A stretch of DNA of 35,376 nt from a bacterium (lineage in GTDB: Bacteria; Zhuqueibacterota; Zhuqueibacteria; Zhuqueibacterales; Geothermadaptataceae). Shown here piece by piece: positions 19,453-28,446 of this stretch; within the stretch, counting starts at the first letter, position 1; the number at the start of each line of letters is the position of its first letter. A program made the position numbers and the translations under genes. The stretch lies in NCBI GenBank assembly GCA_024275575.1, contig JAJRYV010000037.1:1-35376 (forward strand), written 5' to 3'. The notes beneath the pieces are model-generated. The model did no database searches. It was given only the letters and a program-made list of their open reading frames with translations, and was not told where the DNA came from.

Positions 19453-19815
19453 TGTACATCCTGTTTGATTAGCCGGCGTTTATGTTCAGAGAACTGTTTC
19501 TTTTTTTTCTGTACAACTCCAATGATGTAAAAAAATCCACCAAGAGCAATAAAAACGTATCTCGATGGAAGCCATCTCGCCGGCCGTTGCGCCGCCCTTT
19601 TGCCAGGGGCCTTTGCAAAAACCAAAACATTTTGGTCCATTTGGAAACATTGCACGGAATTTTGTGCCCAACCGCATTCAATTGAACTGGATTTGGAGAA
19701 CGAGCCACGGATTTACGCTGATCAAACAATGATTTTTCATTTTATCCAAGCTAATCAGTATCAATCCGTGGCTATATGAGCAGTTTTAGCGTGGTCGGAG
19801 GCTGCACCTTGGCCA
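19453..19815. other. Intergenic region with dispersed-type repeat
   Basis: No gene is supported. The right part carries the inverted repeat described at 19703-19773; the left part, next to the permease start, probably carries its minus-strand promoter, but none is clear. Confidence 0.5.
19703..19773. repeat. Inverted repeat AGCCACGGATT / AATCCGTGGCT
   Basis: Perfect 11-bp outer arms (19703-19713, 19763-19773) and inner CTGAT/ATCAG (19718-19722, 19754-19758) enclose an AT-rich loop of about 31 nt. Phrases of the type 'CCACGGATTnACnCnGAT' are in my memory a common dispersed intergenic repeat in FCB-group genomes. Related ATCCG units occur at 8649-8672. Confidence 0.6.
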
Positions 19816-20205
19816 TCAGTTGTGCTGATAGTATATTTTACTGACAATGCGCCAGCCGCTTTGAAAGCGATAGAGCGACAGGTAGTCAGTATAGATGTGT
19901 TTGCCACCCGTGCGCAGTTCGATCTTAGCCAGCGCAGCATTGTCGGTGATATCGACGGAAATGAACTTGACCGTTGTTTTTTGCTCCGGGCCGCTGGGGG
20001 GGGACTTCTTCTTTTTCTCGGCGATATTGTCAGTCCAGTCGGAGACGGTATAACGCTGCAAAGTACCATCTTTGCCGATGATCAACAGATTGAAGGTTAG
20101 ATCGGCTCCCTCTGTCTCGGTAATGCGATAAATGATTCCCCGGAATATGATTTCCTCCCAAACGCCCATCACAGAAGAGATATGGATTTTTTCGTAATGT
20201 CGCAT
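19816..20205 (-). CDS. NTF2/SnoaL-like protein (putative lumazine-binding family)
   Basis: 129 residues. The C-terminal half (FISVDITDNAALAKIELRTGG ... YTDYLSLYRFQSGWRIVSKIYY, about 80-127) matches the ending of the small alpha+beta 'putative lumazine-binding' NTF2-like proteins. The middle LLIIGKDGTLQRYTVSDW (about 40-57) also fits. The expected N-terminal helix and cavity residues (usually ...AFHPDA...) are poorly conserved, and the first 35 residues could be altered by a past frameshift. These proteins bind or turn over small molecules; no catalytic residue can be assigned. The start lies 4 bp after the membrane-protein gene upstream, so the two are cotranscribed. Confidence 0.65.
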   Translation of the reverse strand: MRHYEKIHISSVMGVWEEIIFRGIIYRITETEGADLTFNLLIIGKDGTLQRYTVSDWTDNIAEKKKKSPPSGPEQKTTVKFISVDITDNAALAKIELRTGGKHIYTDYLSLYRFQSGWRIVSKIYYQHN

Positions 20206-20209
20206 TCAT

Positions 20210-20647
20210 CTACAAACCTGTTTTTGCATGTTGGATAAATGCCAGCGCCGTCATGATAAAAAAAAGCATCACGGAAATGATTACCCAGGTTTTTCCGGTA
20301 TTTGCGGCAAGCCCGATCATGCCGCCGGTGCCGGCAAAAAAGAATGTCACATAGGTTATGGTCGCCCACCTGATATTTCTAAAATCAACTTTAAAAAGAT
20401 AATCAAGCAGCAATTCAAGGATGATAAATCCGATCATTACCGCCAATTGAATAAAATATATCGTCGGCCTATCCAGTCGGTTTGCTATCAGTAAGAGATA
20501 AATCAGCGGCAAGGCCATGAGCATAAAAACCATGCCGCTCCAGTATTCCACTTTTTGCTGATCGAGCAGCCTGAAGATGAAAATAAGGCAGCTCAGTATC
20601 AGGAGAGTGGCTGCCGTAAATGCGCCAATCAGGTTTATTTTATCCAT
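20210..20647 (-). CDS. Conserved hypothetical membrane protein
   Basis: 145 residues, about five hydrophobic helices (near 5-25, 38-55, 63-83, 92-112, 119-138) and few charges in the segments, so an inner-membrane protein. No family name is recognised, although the style (VEYW near the second helix, FRNIRWATITYV, FFAGTGGMIGLA) is reminiscent of small uncharacterised membrane proteins of Bacteroidota-like bacteria. It is first in a probable two-gene operon with the NTF2-like gene. Confidence 0.7.
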   Translation of the reverse strand: MDKINLIGAFTAATLLILSCLIFIFRLLDQQKVEYWSGMVFMLMALPLIYLLLIANRLDRPTIYFIQLAVMIGFIILELLLDYLFKVDFRNIRWATITYVTFFFAGTGGMIGLAANTGKTWVIISVMLFFIMTALAFIQHAKTGL

Positions 20648-20779
20648 GTCCGTTTTTGCACCTGTTTTTAAAGGAATCTCATATTCGTGAAAATATATAA
20701 AAATGCTGCCTGAAATTCTTTCTTCCGTATATGAAAGAAAGAAAACAATGAAGTTCGATCATGTGGCTGATTCCTTTCT

Positions 20780-21180
20780 TTAGCTATGGCTTTGCCGCGC
20801 TGTAATCTTTGATTTTTTATGTCGAACGAAAAATGCAAGCTAATGCAGCCGCAGACCGAGTATATTCAGGTATCGAAACAAAATACCAGCCAGCAGCAGC
20901 GGCAGGAGTCGTCGGTGCTTGTAGTAGGTGATATTTAACTATTGAACAGGAGTGCTGTGGCAAACCCGCTTATCAAATCTGGCCAGCCCACACCAATATC
21001 AGCTCGTAAATGGCGTCGCTGAAAACGAAGAACAGGATGGATTTGCTGCTCCTGATGGTGAGGGATAGAAAGAGCAAAACAAAAATACGGTTTTGAATTC
21101 TGCTATACTGGAAAAGTTTCAAAAACGCAAGCAAAAACAAGCTATTTGGTAAAAGAGAAAAATGTAATGTTTCCGGGTGT
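20780..21180 (-). pseudogene. Remnant of a multi-helix membrane sensor domain
   Basis: On the minus strand, downstream of the kinase gene stop, one frame reads SLFLLAFLKLF...IQNRIFVLLFLSLTIRSSKSILFF...IYELILVWAGQI and then stops at 20973. Hydrophobic pieces continue in other frames (YHLLQAPTTP; RRLLPLLLAGILFRYLNILGL). The pattern resembles the N-terminal membrane domain found on some AraC-type regulators, broken by several shifts; no DNA-binding domain follows. It could also be chance hydrophobic translation. The stretch 20648-20780 holds nothing I can name. Confidence 0.35.
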
Positions 21181-21183
21181 GCA

Positions 21184-21831
21184 CTAAATAATTCCGTTTT
21201 CTTGCAAGGCCGTTTCAACCCGGTCAAAGAATATATTTCTCCCCGATTCCGAGCGAATATCGATTTTTTCAACATTGAAAACACAGGTTGGAATGTTGTG
21301 TTTTTTCTCGCAAACCTGCGGGAAGGTCGAATAGTAGGCATTTAATCCGGAAAGAAACTCGATATCGATAGCGCTTTCTTCCTTGCGGCCGCGCTTTTTA
21401 ATTCGCCTGAGCAAGGTTTCGACTTTATCGATAGTTAGCATCACAACCATATCCGGTGGATGCAAATCACGTTTCAGGCGCTGAAAATATTCGAAGTACA
21501 AATCTAACTCTTTATTGCTCATAAAACCCAGGCCATGCAAGTATTTGGCGAAAATTTCAGGGTCTTCGTATAAAGTGCGGTCCTGAATACAGCTCTTCTG
21601 CACGGTTTCAATCAACTCATGATGCTCGATTCGGCGAATGAGAAACTCTAATTGCAGTGTAAAAGACCAGCGGTGCATATCTGCGTAATAATCTTTTAAA
21701 AACCGGTTATCGATAACCGGTTCGTCGAACAATTCATATCCGAAATGCTGGCTGATGAGCTTGGCTGCCGTCGTTTTTCCGGCGCCGATATTGCCGGCCA
21801 TGGCGATAAACAATTTGCGCGCATTTTCCAT
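21184..21831 (-). CDS. Deoxynucleoside kinase
   Basis: 215 residues of the dCK/dGK-type family, which phosphorylates deoxynucleosides for salvage in the cytosol. Visible parts are the P-loop GNIGAGKTT (13-21), the substrate glutamate in FDEPVIDN (about 35-42), QDRTLYEDPEIFA (about 83-95) carrying the DR[ST] motif and the Glu that contacts substrate, and the LID arginines in RIKKRGRKEE (about 143-152). Length is typical. Substrate preference (dA/dG versus dC/T) cannot be read. GGAG lies 8 bp upstream of the ATG. It follows typA by about 50 bp on the same strand, so it is probably the last gene of a nudix-typA-dNK operon. Confidence 0.9.
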   Translation of the reverse strand: MENARKLFIAMAGNIGAGKTTAAKLISQHFGYELFDEPVIDNRFLKDYYADMHRWSFTLQLEFLIRRIEHHELIETVQKSCIQDRTLYEDPEIFAKYLHGLGFMSNKELDLYFEYFQRLKRDLHPPDMVVMLTIDKVETLLRRIKKRGRKEESAIDIEFLSGLNAYYSTFPQVCEKKHNIPTCVFNVEKIDIRSESGRNIFFDRVETALQENGII

Positions 21832-21881
21832 GCATCACTCCGTTTCTATATAATTTACAGAATACAGTCGGGGCAGTTTTT

Positions 21882-23708
21882 TCAGCTCTGTTTTTGTGCC
21901 CGTTTGCGGGTCGCCTGGCGAGTATTGGCGTCGAGCTCCATTTTACGAATGCGTACACCGGTCGGTGTCACCTCGACCAATTCATCTTCTGCAATAAATT
22001 CGATGGCCAGATCGAGCGACATGGGCCGCGGCGGACGAATCGTCACCGTAGCATCCGCAGTTGAACTGCGCATATTTGTCAGTTTTTTCTCCCGCGTGAT
22101 ATTGACCTCAAGATCGATGGGTTTATTGCGCTCGCCGATGACCATGCCACCATAAACTTCGGTATTGGAGCCCAGAAACAACTCGCCGCGGTCGGCCATG
22201 GCAAAACGGGCATAATCGGTGACTTTCCCGGCCCGGTCGGCAACCAGCGCCCCGGTATTGCGCTGGGGAATTTCACCAAACCACGGTTCGTAACCATGGG
22301 ATAGAGAATTCATAATTCCCGCACCTTTGGTATCGGTGAGAAACTGGCTGCGAAAACCGATCAGACCGCGTGCCGGAATCAGAAATTCGATATTGACCCG
22401 ACCGCTGCCGTTGTTGACGAGATTATGCATGCGGCCTTTTCGCCTGGAAAGTTTTTCCGTGATCACACCGACGAATTCTTCCGGCGTATCGATAAAAACA
22501 CGTTCCACCGGCTCATAAGTTTTACCATCGATTTCTTTTGTTATCACCCGCGGTTTGGAAACAGCAACTTCGTATCCTTCGCGCCGCATCGTTTCCAGTA
22601 AAATCGCCATTTGTAATTCTCCCCTCCCCCGCACCTCGAACATATCCGCACGGCTGGTCGGCAAAACCTGCATGGAAACATTGCCCAGGGTTTCTTTTTC
22701 CAAACGCGCTTTCAGGTGCCGCGATGTGAGATATTTTCCTTCCCTGCCGGCAAAAGGACTGGTGTTGACATAAAAAAACATCGCTACCGTCGGCTCGTCA
22801 ATTTTGATGCGTTCAAGCGGCTTCGGATCATCCATCGAAGTAATGGTATCACCGATTTGCACACTCTCAACACCGGCAACGGCAATGATATCACCGGCTT
22901 CGAGCTTCTCGACCTTCTCTCGCGTCAACCCTGTAAAAGTATAAAGCGCCGAAAACTTTATGTGGTTTTTCGTTCCTTTTTCGTGCACCAGGGCATAGCT
23001 TTCATTCAAGTGCAGGGTTCCGTTATTGAGGCGGCCAATAGCGATTTGCCCGACGTAATTGTCATAACCGAGGTTCGTAACGAGAAATTGTGGTACATGT
23101 TCATCATTTGCCAGGGGCCCAGGAATTTCTGCAAGGATGGTCTCAAACAACGGTTTCAGATTGGCGGAATTATCATTTAAATCTTTATGGGCAATGCCCT
23201 GTTTTGCAATGGTATAAAGAATCGGGAATTCAATCTGCTCTTCATCGGCATCCAAATCGATAAACAAATCATAAACCTCATCGATGACCTGTTCAATGCG
23301 TTGATCCGGACGATCGATTTTGTTGATGACAAGAATGACCGGCAGTTTTTTCTCCAGTGCTTTTTTCAAAACAAACCGGGTCTGTGGTAGCGGTCCTTCG
23401 CTGGCATCGACGAGCAGCATGACGCCATCGACCAGGTTGAGGCTACGCTCAACTTCACCGCCGAAATCCGCGTGTCCCGGCGTATCGACGATATTGATTT
23501 TCACTTCTTTATAATACACTGCAGTATTTTTCGCCGCGATGGTAATGCCGCGTTCGCGCTCCAGATCCATGGAATCCATCACCCGGTCTTCCACCGTCTG
23601 GTTTTGGCGGAAAATACCGCTTTGCTTGAGCATACCGTCAAGCAGGGTAGTCTTGCCGTGGTCGACGTGTGCGATGATTGCTATATTGCGAAACCTGTTT
23701 TTTCTCAT
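21882..23708 (-). CDS. typA: Translational GTPase TypA/BipA
   Basis: 608 residues. BipA binds the ribosome at the EF-G site and helps 50S assembly and growth under stress or cold. G motifs are all present: AHVDHGKTT (14-22), RGIT switch I (near 54), DTPGH (near 77), NKIDRP (near 130). EF-G-like domain II and the BipA-specific C-terminal domain ([27 protein letters not shown]) follow. Length equals the family's usual 600-615. GGAAAG lies ahead of the ATG. The 38-bp gap to the nudix gene upstream and 50-bp gap to the kinase gene downstream indicate an operon. Confidence 0.97.
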   Translation of the reverse strand: MRKNRFRNIAIIAHVDHGKTTLLDGMLKQSGIFRQNQTVEDRVMDSMDLERERGITIAAKNTAVYYKEVKINIVDTPGHADFGGEVERSLNLVDGVMLLVDASEGPLPQTRFVLKKALEKKLPVILVINKIDRPDQRIEQVIDEVYDLFIDLDADEEQIEFPILYTIAKQGIAHKDLNDNSANLKPLFETILAEIPGPLANDEHVPQFLVTNLGYDNYVGQIAIGRLNNGTLHLNESYALVHEKGTKNHIKFSALYTFTGLTREKVEKLEAGDIIAVAGVESVQIGDTITSMDDPKPLERIKIDEPTVAMFFYVNTSPFAGREGKYLTSRHLKARLEKETLGNVSMQVLPTSRADMFEVRGRGELQMAILLETMRREGYEVAVSKPRVITKEIDGKTYEPVERVFIDTPEEFVGVITEKLSRRKGRMHNLVNNGSGRVNIEFLIPARGLIGFRSQFLTDTKGAGIMNSLSHGYEPWFGEIPQRNTGALVADRAGKVTDYARFAMADRGELFLGSNTEVYGGMVIGERNKPIDLEVNITREKKLTNMRSSTADATVTIRPPRPMSLDLAIEFIAEDELVEVTPTGVRIRKMELDANTRQATRKRAQKQS

Positions 23709-23746
23709 GTTAAATCTTTCCAGTAAATTGTGTTTTTATCAATCAT

Positions 23747-24352
23747 TTAATAGCCGATTTCAGTGATCATTTCCAGCAGACACCAAGTCGCCCTACCGGT
23801 CATCCCCCAGATGCAAATTTCTTCCCCGGAATCCGGAACCCGGCAATGGTAATGTAATTTCAAAACGTTGGCAAAATTCTCCACATTAAGATGGGATTGA
23901 TGAATTTCCAGCAAAGCTGAAATAGGGATGAAAAGAATTTTATCGACTTCATTTTTCGAACGTTTAAGTTGCGGTTTCATTTCCAGTTGACCCAGAAAAA
24001 TATGGGTCAGAAAACCGGAAACATGGGTGCTGAATTCGCCTAATTTTCCCAGCACTTCGACTTTTTGCGGGTTTAAATCGATTTCTTCATGGGTTTCCCG
24101 CAATGCGGCCTGAAGTTCGCTTTCGTCAGCTTCTACTTTGCCGCCGGGAAAAGCGATTTGTCCGGAATGAGGTGTTTCTTCACCATTGGCGAGAAATGAT
24201 CGCGTCCGCTGGATGTAAATAATTTTATATTCATCGTTCTCTTTGAAAATCGGAACGAGGGTAGCAGCGGTGCGAAAATCCGCAGCGGAAGAAAAGCGAA
24301 CAATATTTGTTTTTACAGCGAGGTATCTTCGAATTTTTTCATATAAGGTCAT
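23747..24352 (-). CDS. Nudix hydrolase, probable CoA pyrophosphatase
   Basis: 201 residues. The nudix box GGKVEADESELQAALRETHEEIDL spans 70-93 (G-x5-E-x7-REUxEE), giving the Mg-binding glutamates. Just before it, ETPHSGQIAFPGG (59-71) is the UPF0035-type motif of the NudL/PCD1 subgroup, which hydrolyses CoA or its derivatives to 3',5'-ADP and phosphopantetheine. Some members prefer other nucleoside diphosphates, so the substrate is inferred. It is first gene of the probable operon with typA. No strong ribosome site is seen before the ATG. Confidence 0.88.
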   Translation of the reverse strand: MTLYEKIRRYLAVKTNIVRFSSAADFRTAATLVPIFKENDEYKIIYIQRTRSFLANGEETPHSGQIAFPGGKVEADESELQAALRETHEEIDLNPQKVEVLGKLGEFSTHVSGFLTHIFLGQLEMKPQLKRSKNEVDKILFIPISALLEIHQSHLNVENFANVLKLHYHCRVPDSGEEICIWGMTGRATWCLLEMITEIGY

Positions 24353-24820
24353 GCGGTGAAATCAGATATTAAAATGTGAAAAAAAATCTCTGCATTTGAG
24401 AAAAATCGAGATTTCTCTTGGTTTTTCTTGTTATTGTGTTAGAATAACGACTTATGCGTCTCGTACCAGCGCGAAAAATCCTTCACCATCTCACCCTTAA
24501 AAAAGAAGGATAGATTCATGATCCGAACAATTTCACAAATTCTCAGCGCGATTTAATGTGCCGTATTTCCGGCGCCAGCTCTCATTTTTAACTACCCCCA
24601 TGACCTGCAGGTGAACTGTTAGTCCTGCAAATTATCTTTTATGCGGGTTTTCCAAACTGCGTTCAATGGCATTCTCATCGCAAACCGGCATAAACATCCT
24701 GCATAATTCAGGAAATATGTACGTCTTCTCAGGGTCGGTTTAACAATTAAATTTTTGCTGTCTGCGTTCAAACAGGAATAGCATTGCACTATTTTACAAA
24801 CCACCAATATAAGGATTATT
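24353..24820. other. Divergent intergenic region
   Basis: 468 bp between the leftward nudix gene and the rightward ABC exporter. It must hold both promoters, but no convincing -35/-10 pair is visible. ATCCTTC (about 24479-24485) faces GAAGGAT (about 24508-24514), a short inverted repeat of unknown role. AAGGAT lies just upstream of the exporter ATG. No gene is supported. Confidence 0.5.
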
Positions 24821-27103
24821 ATGTTTACAACAAGTACAAATATTTTAGAAAGACTCTTTAATCAGCCAGGGAAAATACCGAGCATTCTGGAAAAATCCAT
24901 CACCAGAGAAACTGATGGAGAAAAAATTCATCTTTATGCTTATTGCGATATGGATGAAACCAATCACTTCGCGGCAACCTGGATTGTTCTGACACAATCC
25001 TATTTCATCCTCGCCGGGGCCGAATCGCAAAAAATCGTAAAAATCTTGCCGGTTGGCGAGATTAATAATGCAGAAATTATCGAGGGTTTTACACTCAATC
25101 GCTTAAATTTGCATGATAAAGAGGGCATTTTGCTCAGTGAGACACGGTTTACACGGCGCCAGTTTCGTGCGGTTGCCAATATTCAGTATTTGCTCACACA
25201 AACGATAGGTCAGCAGAATGGCAGCGCCATGCACAGCGATTTCACCCCCGATGAGAAATACCACGACGCTCTGACCCGGGCATTGCAAAACACACGCAGT
25301 ACGGTGCATATCAAAAAGAAAGGCATGATCAGACGGCTGCTGGCCTACGCCAGACCGTACAGAACACGTATTATCTTCAGCCTGATCGCCTCAATTGTTA
25401 TCACTTGCTTGCATCTATTGCCCCCGGCGTTGATGCGCATTCTCATCGACGACGTATTACAACCGGTTAAAGGCAGAGATATCGATGCCGGGTATGATAA
25501 AATCTGGATGATTATCATGGCGCTGGCTTTTATCTGGACGACAGCGCAAGTGACGCATTATTTTCGTACGCGAACAATGAATGTCGTCGGTGAAGCAGTT
25601 GCCCGCGATATACGCAACGAGATGTACCAGCATGTGCAGCGGCTCAGCCTGAATTTTTATAATTCCCGCTCAACCGGCAATATATTGTCGCGCATTATCC
25701 ATGATACCGACAGAGTGTGGGAATTTATCGCTCATAACATCATCGATGTCATCGTCTCGGTATTGATGATGATCGGGGTTGGCACGGCGCTTTTTATGCA
25801 CGATGCATATCTGGCAAAATTTGTGGTCATTCCCCTGCCGCTGATGCTCATTTTCGTCTTTTTTATTCGCGGCCGGCTGAATACGTTTTTTTTGCGTTTT
25901 TCGCGCCGCTGGTCAGCGCTGTCAAGTGTGATCGGCAATGTTATTCCCGGCATTCGTGTGGTTAAAGCTTTCGCTCAAGAGGACAAAGAGAAAGACCGGT
26001 TTGCTGAAAAAAACCAGGCTGCTTTCGATTCTATTGTCGATTTGCATCATTACGGTAATTTTGTTTCACCGTTTCTCAACTGGATGATGTACGCGTGTAG
26101 TTTGCTGATCTGGATTTTCGGTGCGCCGCGAGTTCTGGATTATGTTTTGTCCGGCGGAGAGAAAGGAATGCCATTGGGTGTATTCATCGCTTTTACCAGC
26201 TATTTGTGGATGTTTCTCGGGCCAATTCAGGTACTTGGCAATGTCGTCTCGACGATGTCGCGTGCCATGGCGGCATCATCGCGCATCTTCGAAATTCTGG
26301 ATACGCAACCGGTGATCGTCAACGCAAAAAAAGCGAAAAAGCTGGAACCGTTGGCAGGCCGTATCCAGTTTGATAACGTGTACTACAGTTACGACGGCAT
26401 TCGCCAGGTGATCAAAGGCATTTCGTTTGATGTCAAACCCGGCGAAATGATCGGCCTCGTCGGCCCCAGCGGAGGCGGCAAAAGCACGCTGATCAATCTG
26501 ATTTGCCGCTTCTATGATATCACCGACGGCAACATCCGCATCGACGGTGAAAGCATCAAAGATATCGAGCTGGCTTCTTATCGCCGGCAGATTGGCATCG
26601 TTTTGCAGGAACCCTATCTTTTTCACGGCACCATTGCCGAGAATATCGCCTATGGAAAAAATGATGCCATGCTTGCAGATATCATCAACGCAGCCAAAGC
26701 ATCCAATGCTCACGAATTCATTTGTGGTTTTCCCGATGCTTATGACAGTCTCGTTGGTGAACGTGGACTAACACTTTCCGGCGGCGAGCGCCAGCGTATC
26801 AGTATCGCCCGTGCTATTCTCAACAACCCGCGGGTACTCATTCTCGACGAAGCAACCAGCTCTGTGGATACCGAAACAGAGAAAAAGATACAGGAAGCGC
26901 TGGATTATCTGATCTCCGGACGCACGACTTTCGCCATCGCCCACCGGCTGACGACACTGCGTCATGCCGATCGCATTTTTGTGATCGAAGGCGGGAAACT
27001 TGTGCAGAGCGGCACGCATAACAAATTATTCGCCGAAAAAGATGGAAAATACTTCAAATTGCATGAAACGCAGAGTGAATTGCAATCGCTAATGTACATG
27101 TAG
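24821..27103 (+). CDS. ABC exporter with N-terminal soluble domain (DUF1854-associated)
   Basis: 760 residues. An N-terminal soluble extension (1-165) is followed by a six-helix ABC exporter domain (about 180-470) and an ATPase with Walker A GPSGGGKST (about 549-557), Q-loop LQEPY, signature LSGGERQRISIARA (near 652-665), Walker B VLILDEATS and H-loop AIAHR. It is a homodimeric half-transporter. The extension, together with the adjacent DUF1854 gene, matches a family that NCBI names 'cyanophycin metabolism-associated ABC transporter'. No cyanophycin synthetase or cyanophycinase is in this window, so that substrate link is not supported here. The adjacent gene follows after a hairpin, and the pair ends at a strong terminator. 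Confidence 0.88.
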   Translation: MFTTSTNILERLFNQPGKIPSILEKSITRETDGEKIHLYAYCDMDETNHFAATWIVLTQSYFILAGAESQKIVKILPVGEINNAEIIEGFTLNRLNLHDKEGILLSETRFTRRQFRAVANIQYLLTQTIGQQNGSAMHSDFTPDEKYHDALTRALQNTRSTVHIKKKGMIRRLLAYARPYRTRIIFSLIASIVITCLHLLPPALMRILIDDVLQPVKGRDIDAGYDKIWMIIMALAFIWTTAQVTHYFRTRTMNVVGEAVARDIRNEMYQHVQRLSLNFYNSRSTGNILSRIIHDTDRVWEFIAHNIIDVIVSVLMMIGVGTALFMHDAYLAKFVVIPLPLMLIFVFFIRGRLNTFFLRFSRRWSALSSVIGNVIPGIRVVKAFAQEDKEKDRFAEKNQAAFDSIVDLHHYGNFVSPFLNWMMYACSLLIWIFGAPRVLDYVLSGGEKGMPLGVFIAFTSYLWMFLGPIQVLGNVVSTMSRAMAASSRIFEILDTQPVIVNAKKAKKLEPLAGRIQFDNVYYSYDGIRQVIKGISFDVKPGEMIGLVGPSGGGKSTLINLICRFYDITDGNIRIDGESIKDIELASYRRQIGIVLQEPYLFHGTIAENIAYGKNDAMLADIINAAKASNAHEFICGFPDAYDSLVGERGLTLSGGERQRISIARAILNNPRVLILDEATSSVDTETEKKIQEALDYLISGRTTFAIAHRLTTLRHADRIFVIEGGKLVQSGTHNKLFAEKDGKYFKLHETQSELQSLMYM

Positions 27104-27106
27104 CTC

Positions 27107-27136
27107 CCCTGCCGGGGATCAGCATCCGCGGCAGGG
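27107..27136 (+). promoter_or_regulatory. Intercistronic hairpin
   Basis: CCCTGCCG (27107-27114) and CGGCAGGG (27129-27136) form a perfect 8-bp GC-rich stem between the exporter stop and the DUF1854 ribosome site. No T-tract follows, so it is more likely an RNA-stability or partial attenuation element than a full terminator. Confidence 0.6.
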
Positions 27137-27165
27137 TTATCACTCAAAACTAACGAGGACAGTTT

Positions 27166-27669
27166 ATGAAACGATTAACATACAATCTCGATAATGGGCT
27201 CAAAATCATTCAATGCCGCGATGGCAAACCCGGTTATCGTATTAAACCCGGCGACGGACAGGTTAAAGAGTTGCCCCTCCGCCTGGTGCGATGTTTTCCC
27301 TGGCAACATACCGATGCGTTTATCAGCCTCAGAGATCACAGCGGCAAGGAGATTGCTTTACTGGAATCACTCGATGTCATCACAGACCCGGCAGTGAAAC
27401 AAATGCTCATCGATGAGCTAAATTTCATCAATTATGTGCCGGAGATTCAGCACATCGAGTCAATTTTGCACAAAGCGGAACTTTATCACTGGAATGTTGT
27501 AACCAGTGCCGGAAAACGCAATTTCTACATGCGCCGCAACGAAATCCCCCGCCAGTTAGCCAACGACGGGGTTCTCATCAAAGATATCAGCGGGGATCGC
27601 TATCTCATTAACCGCATGGAAGATCTCGACCGCAAAAGCAAAGACTGGTTATGGGCCTATCTCGATTAA
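27166..27669 (+). CDS. DUF1854 protein, partner of the ABC exporter
   Basis: 167 residues, cytosolic, no catalytic motif known. LPLRLVRCFPWQHTDAFISLRDHSGKE (about 36-62), LIDELNFINYVPEIQHIESI (about 82-101) and LIKDISGDRYLINRMEDLDRKSKDWL (about 137-162) are the pattern of the DUF1854 family, nearly always encoded beside an ABC exporter with a soluble N-terminal domain, as here. A regulatory or accessory subunit role is inferred from this linkage. GAGGA lies upstream of the ATG. It is the last gene of the two-gene operon. Confidence 0.85.
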   Translation: MKRLTYNLDNGLKIIQCRDGKPGYRIKPGDGQVKELPLRLVRCFPWQHTDAFISLRDHSGKEIALLESLDVITDPAVKQMLIDELNFINYVPEIQHIESILHKAELYHWNVVTSAGKRNFYMRRNEIPRQLANDGVLIKDISGDRYLINRMEDLDRKSKDWLWAYLD

Positions 27670-27705
27670 AAGAAAAGCCCCTTGCGCAAACAGGGGGCTT
27701 TTCTT
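27670..27705 (+). terminator. Rho-independent terminator after the DUF1854 gene
   Basis: AAGAAAAGCCCC and GGGGCTTTTCTT form a 12-bp stem (27670-27681 / 27694-27705) starting at the stop codon, followed by GGTTTTC. The A-rich and T-rich flanks inside the stem would let it act in both directions. Confidence 0.9.
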
Positions 27706-27761
27706 GGTTTTCAATAAACCGGCAAATGGCAACCGCTCTTTTTATTCTCATAAAACAAAAC

Positions 27762-27796
27762 TTGACAACGACCCTAATTAAGACTATATTTTAGTC
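27762..27796 (+). promoter_or_regulatory. Sigma70-type promoter with overlapping operator of the toxin-antitoxin operon
   Basis: TTGACA (27762-27767), a 17-bp spacer and TATATT (27785-27790) make a near-consensus housekeeping promoter. GACTA-TATTT-TAGTC (27782-27796) is a perfect inverted repeat covering the -10 box. A half-site TTAGACTA recurs at 27832-27839, overlapping the antitoxin start. Binding of the antitoxin here would explain autorepression as known for Phd/YefM systems; this is inference. Confidence 0.8.
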
Positions 27797-27838
27797 GTTT
27801 ACACTTAAAGATATGATAAAAGTTTTGGAGATTAGACT

Positions 27839-28114
27839 ATGAAGCTCAGTGAAACAATTAAACCAATAAGCTACCTGAAAGCACATGCTTCAGAAGTGAT
27901 TCGTGATGTAACCAATAATGAAAAAACGATGATCATTACACAGAATGGAGAAGCAAAGGTCATTTTGCAGGATATAAAACTCTACGAAAAGACCCAGGAA
28001 AGCCTGGCATTGCTCAAGATTTTAGCTCTTGGCAATAAAAGCCGGCAAGCCGGACATTTAAAACCAATCGATCAGGCTTTTCAGAGTATTCGAAAACGAA
28101 TTCAGGAAAGCTGA
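27839..28114 (+). CDS. Phd/YefM-family antitoxin
   Basis: 91 residues. The N-terminal fold (ISYLKAHASEVIRDVTNNEKTMIITQNGEAKVILQDIKLYEK, about 10-51) is the Phd/YefM DNA-binding dimer domain; the helical tail would wrap the toxin. GGAG sits 8 bp before the ATG. It neutralises the toxin encoded 2 bp downstream and probably represses the promoter just upstream. Confidence 0.92.
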   Translation: MKLSETIKPISYLKAHASEVIRDVTNNEKTMIITQNGEAKVILQDIKLYEKTQESLALLKILALGNKSRQAGHLKPIDQAFQSIRKRIQES

Positions 28115-28116
28115 TA

Positions 28117-28446
28117 ATGGTGAAATATGAAGTATTTCTCATCGATGATGCTGAAAAAGACATTTGTGAAATACACAGCTCCATAGCGCGTCACGATTCT
28201 CCCGGTAAGGCTGACAAATTATTAAACAGCCTGGAAAAAACATGTTATAGCCTTTCAACATTTCCCAACCGGGGGCACATTGCACCAGAGCTTGAACATA
28301 TTGGTATTTTTGAATACAAAGAAATTCATTTTAAACCATACGGAATTATTTATCAAATTATTGAAACTCGGATTTACGTTTATTGCATATTGGATGGCCG
28401 TCGCGCTATGCAGCAATTATTGCAAGAGAGGTTATTGCGACGTTAA
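28117..28446 (+). CDS. ParE/RelE-superfamily toxin
   Basis: 109 residues. The pattern VFLIDDAEKDICEIHSSIARHDS, YSLSTFPNRGHIAPEL, YKEIHFKPYGIIYQIIETRIYVYCILDGRR is the RelE/ParE fold (two helices, then a sheet ending in R/YVxxIxxxRR). ParE members poison gyrase and RelE members cut ribosome-bound mRNA; this sequence does not decide between them. It ends one base before the convergent rnhA stop, so transcripts of the two overlap unless terminated inside genes. Confidence 0.9.
   Translation: MVKYEVFLIDDAEKDICEIHSSIARHDSPGKADKLLNSLEKTCYSLSTFPNRGHIAPELEHIGIFEYKEIHFKPYGIIYQIIETRIYVYCILDGRRAMQQLLQERLLRR

Noticed and set aside
20973-21341. Open frame of 122 residues overlapping the deoxynucleoside kinase gene
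   Set aside because: The first half is an out-of-frame shadow of the kinase gene; only the part after 21180 may be a gene remnant.
24619-24807. Minus-strand open frame of 62 residues in the exporter upstream region
   Set aside because: No ribosome site, no recognisable motif, and it occupies the probable promoter region of the exporter gene.
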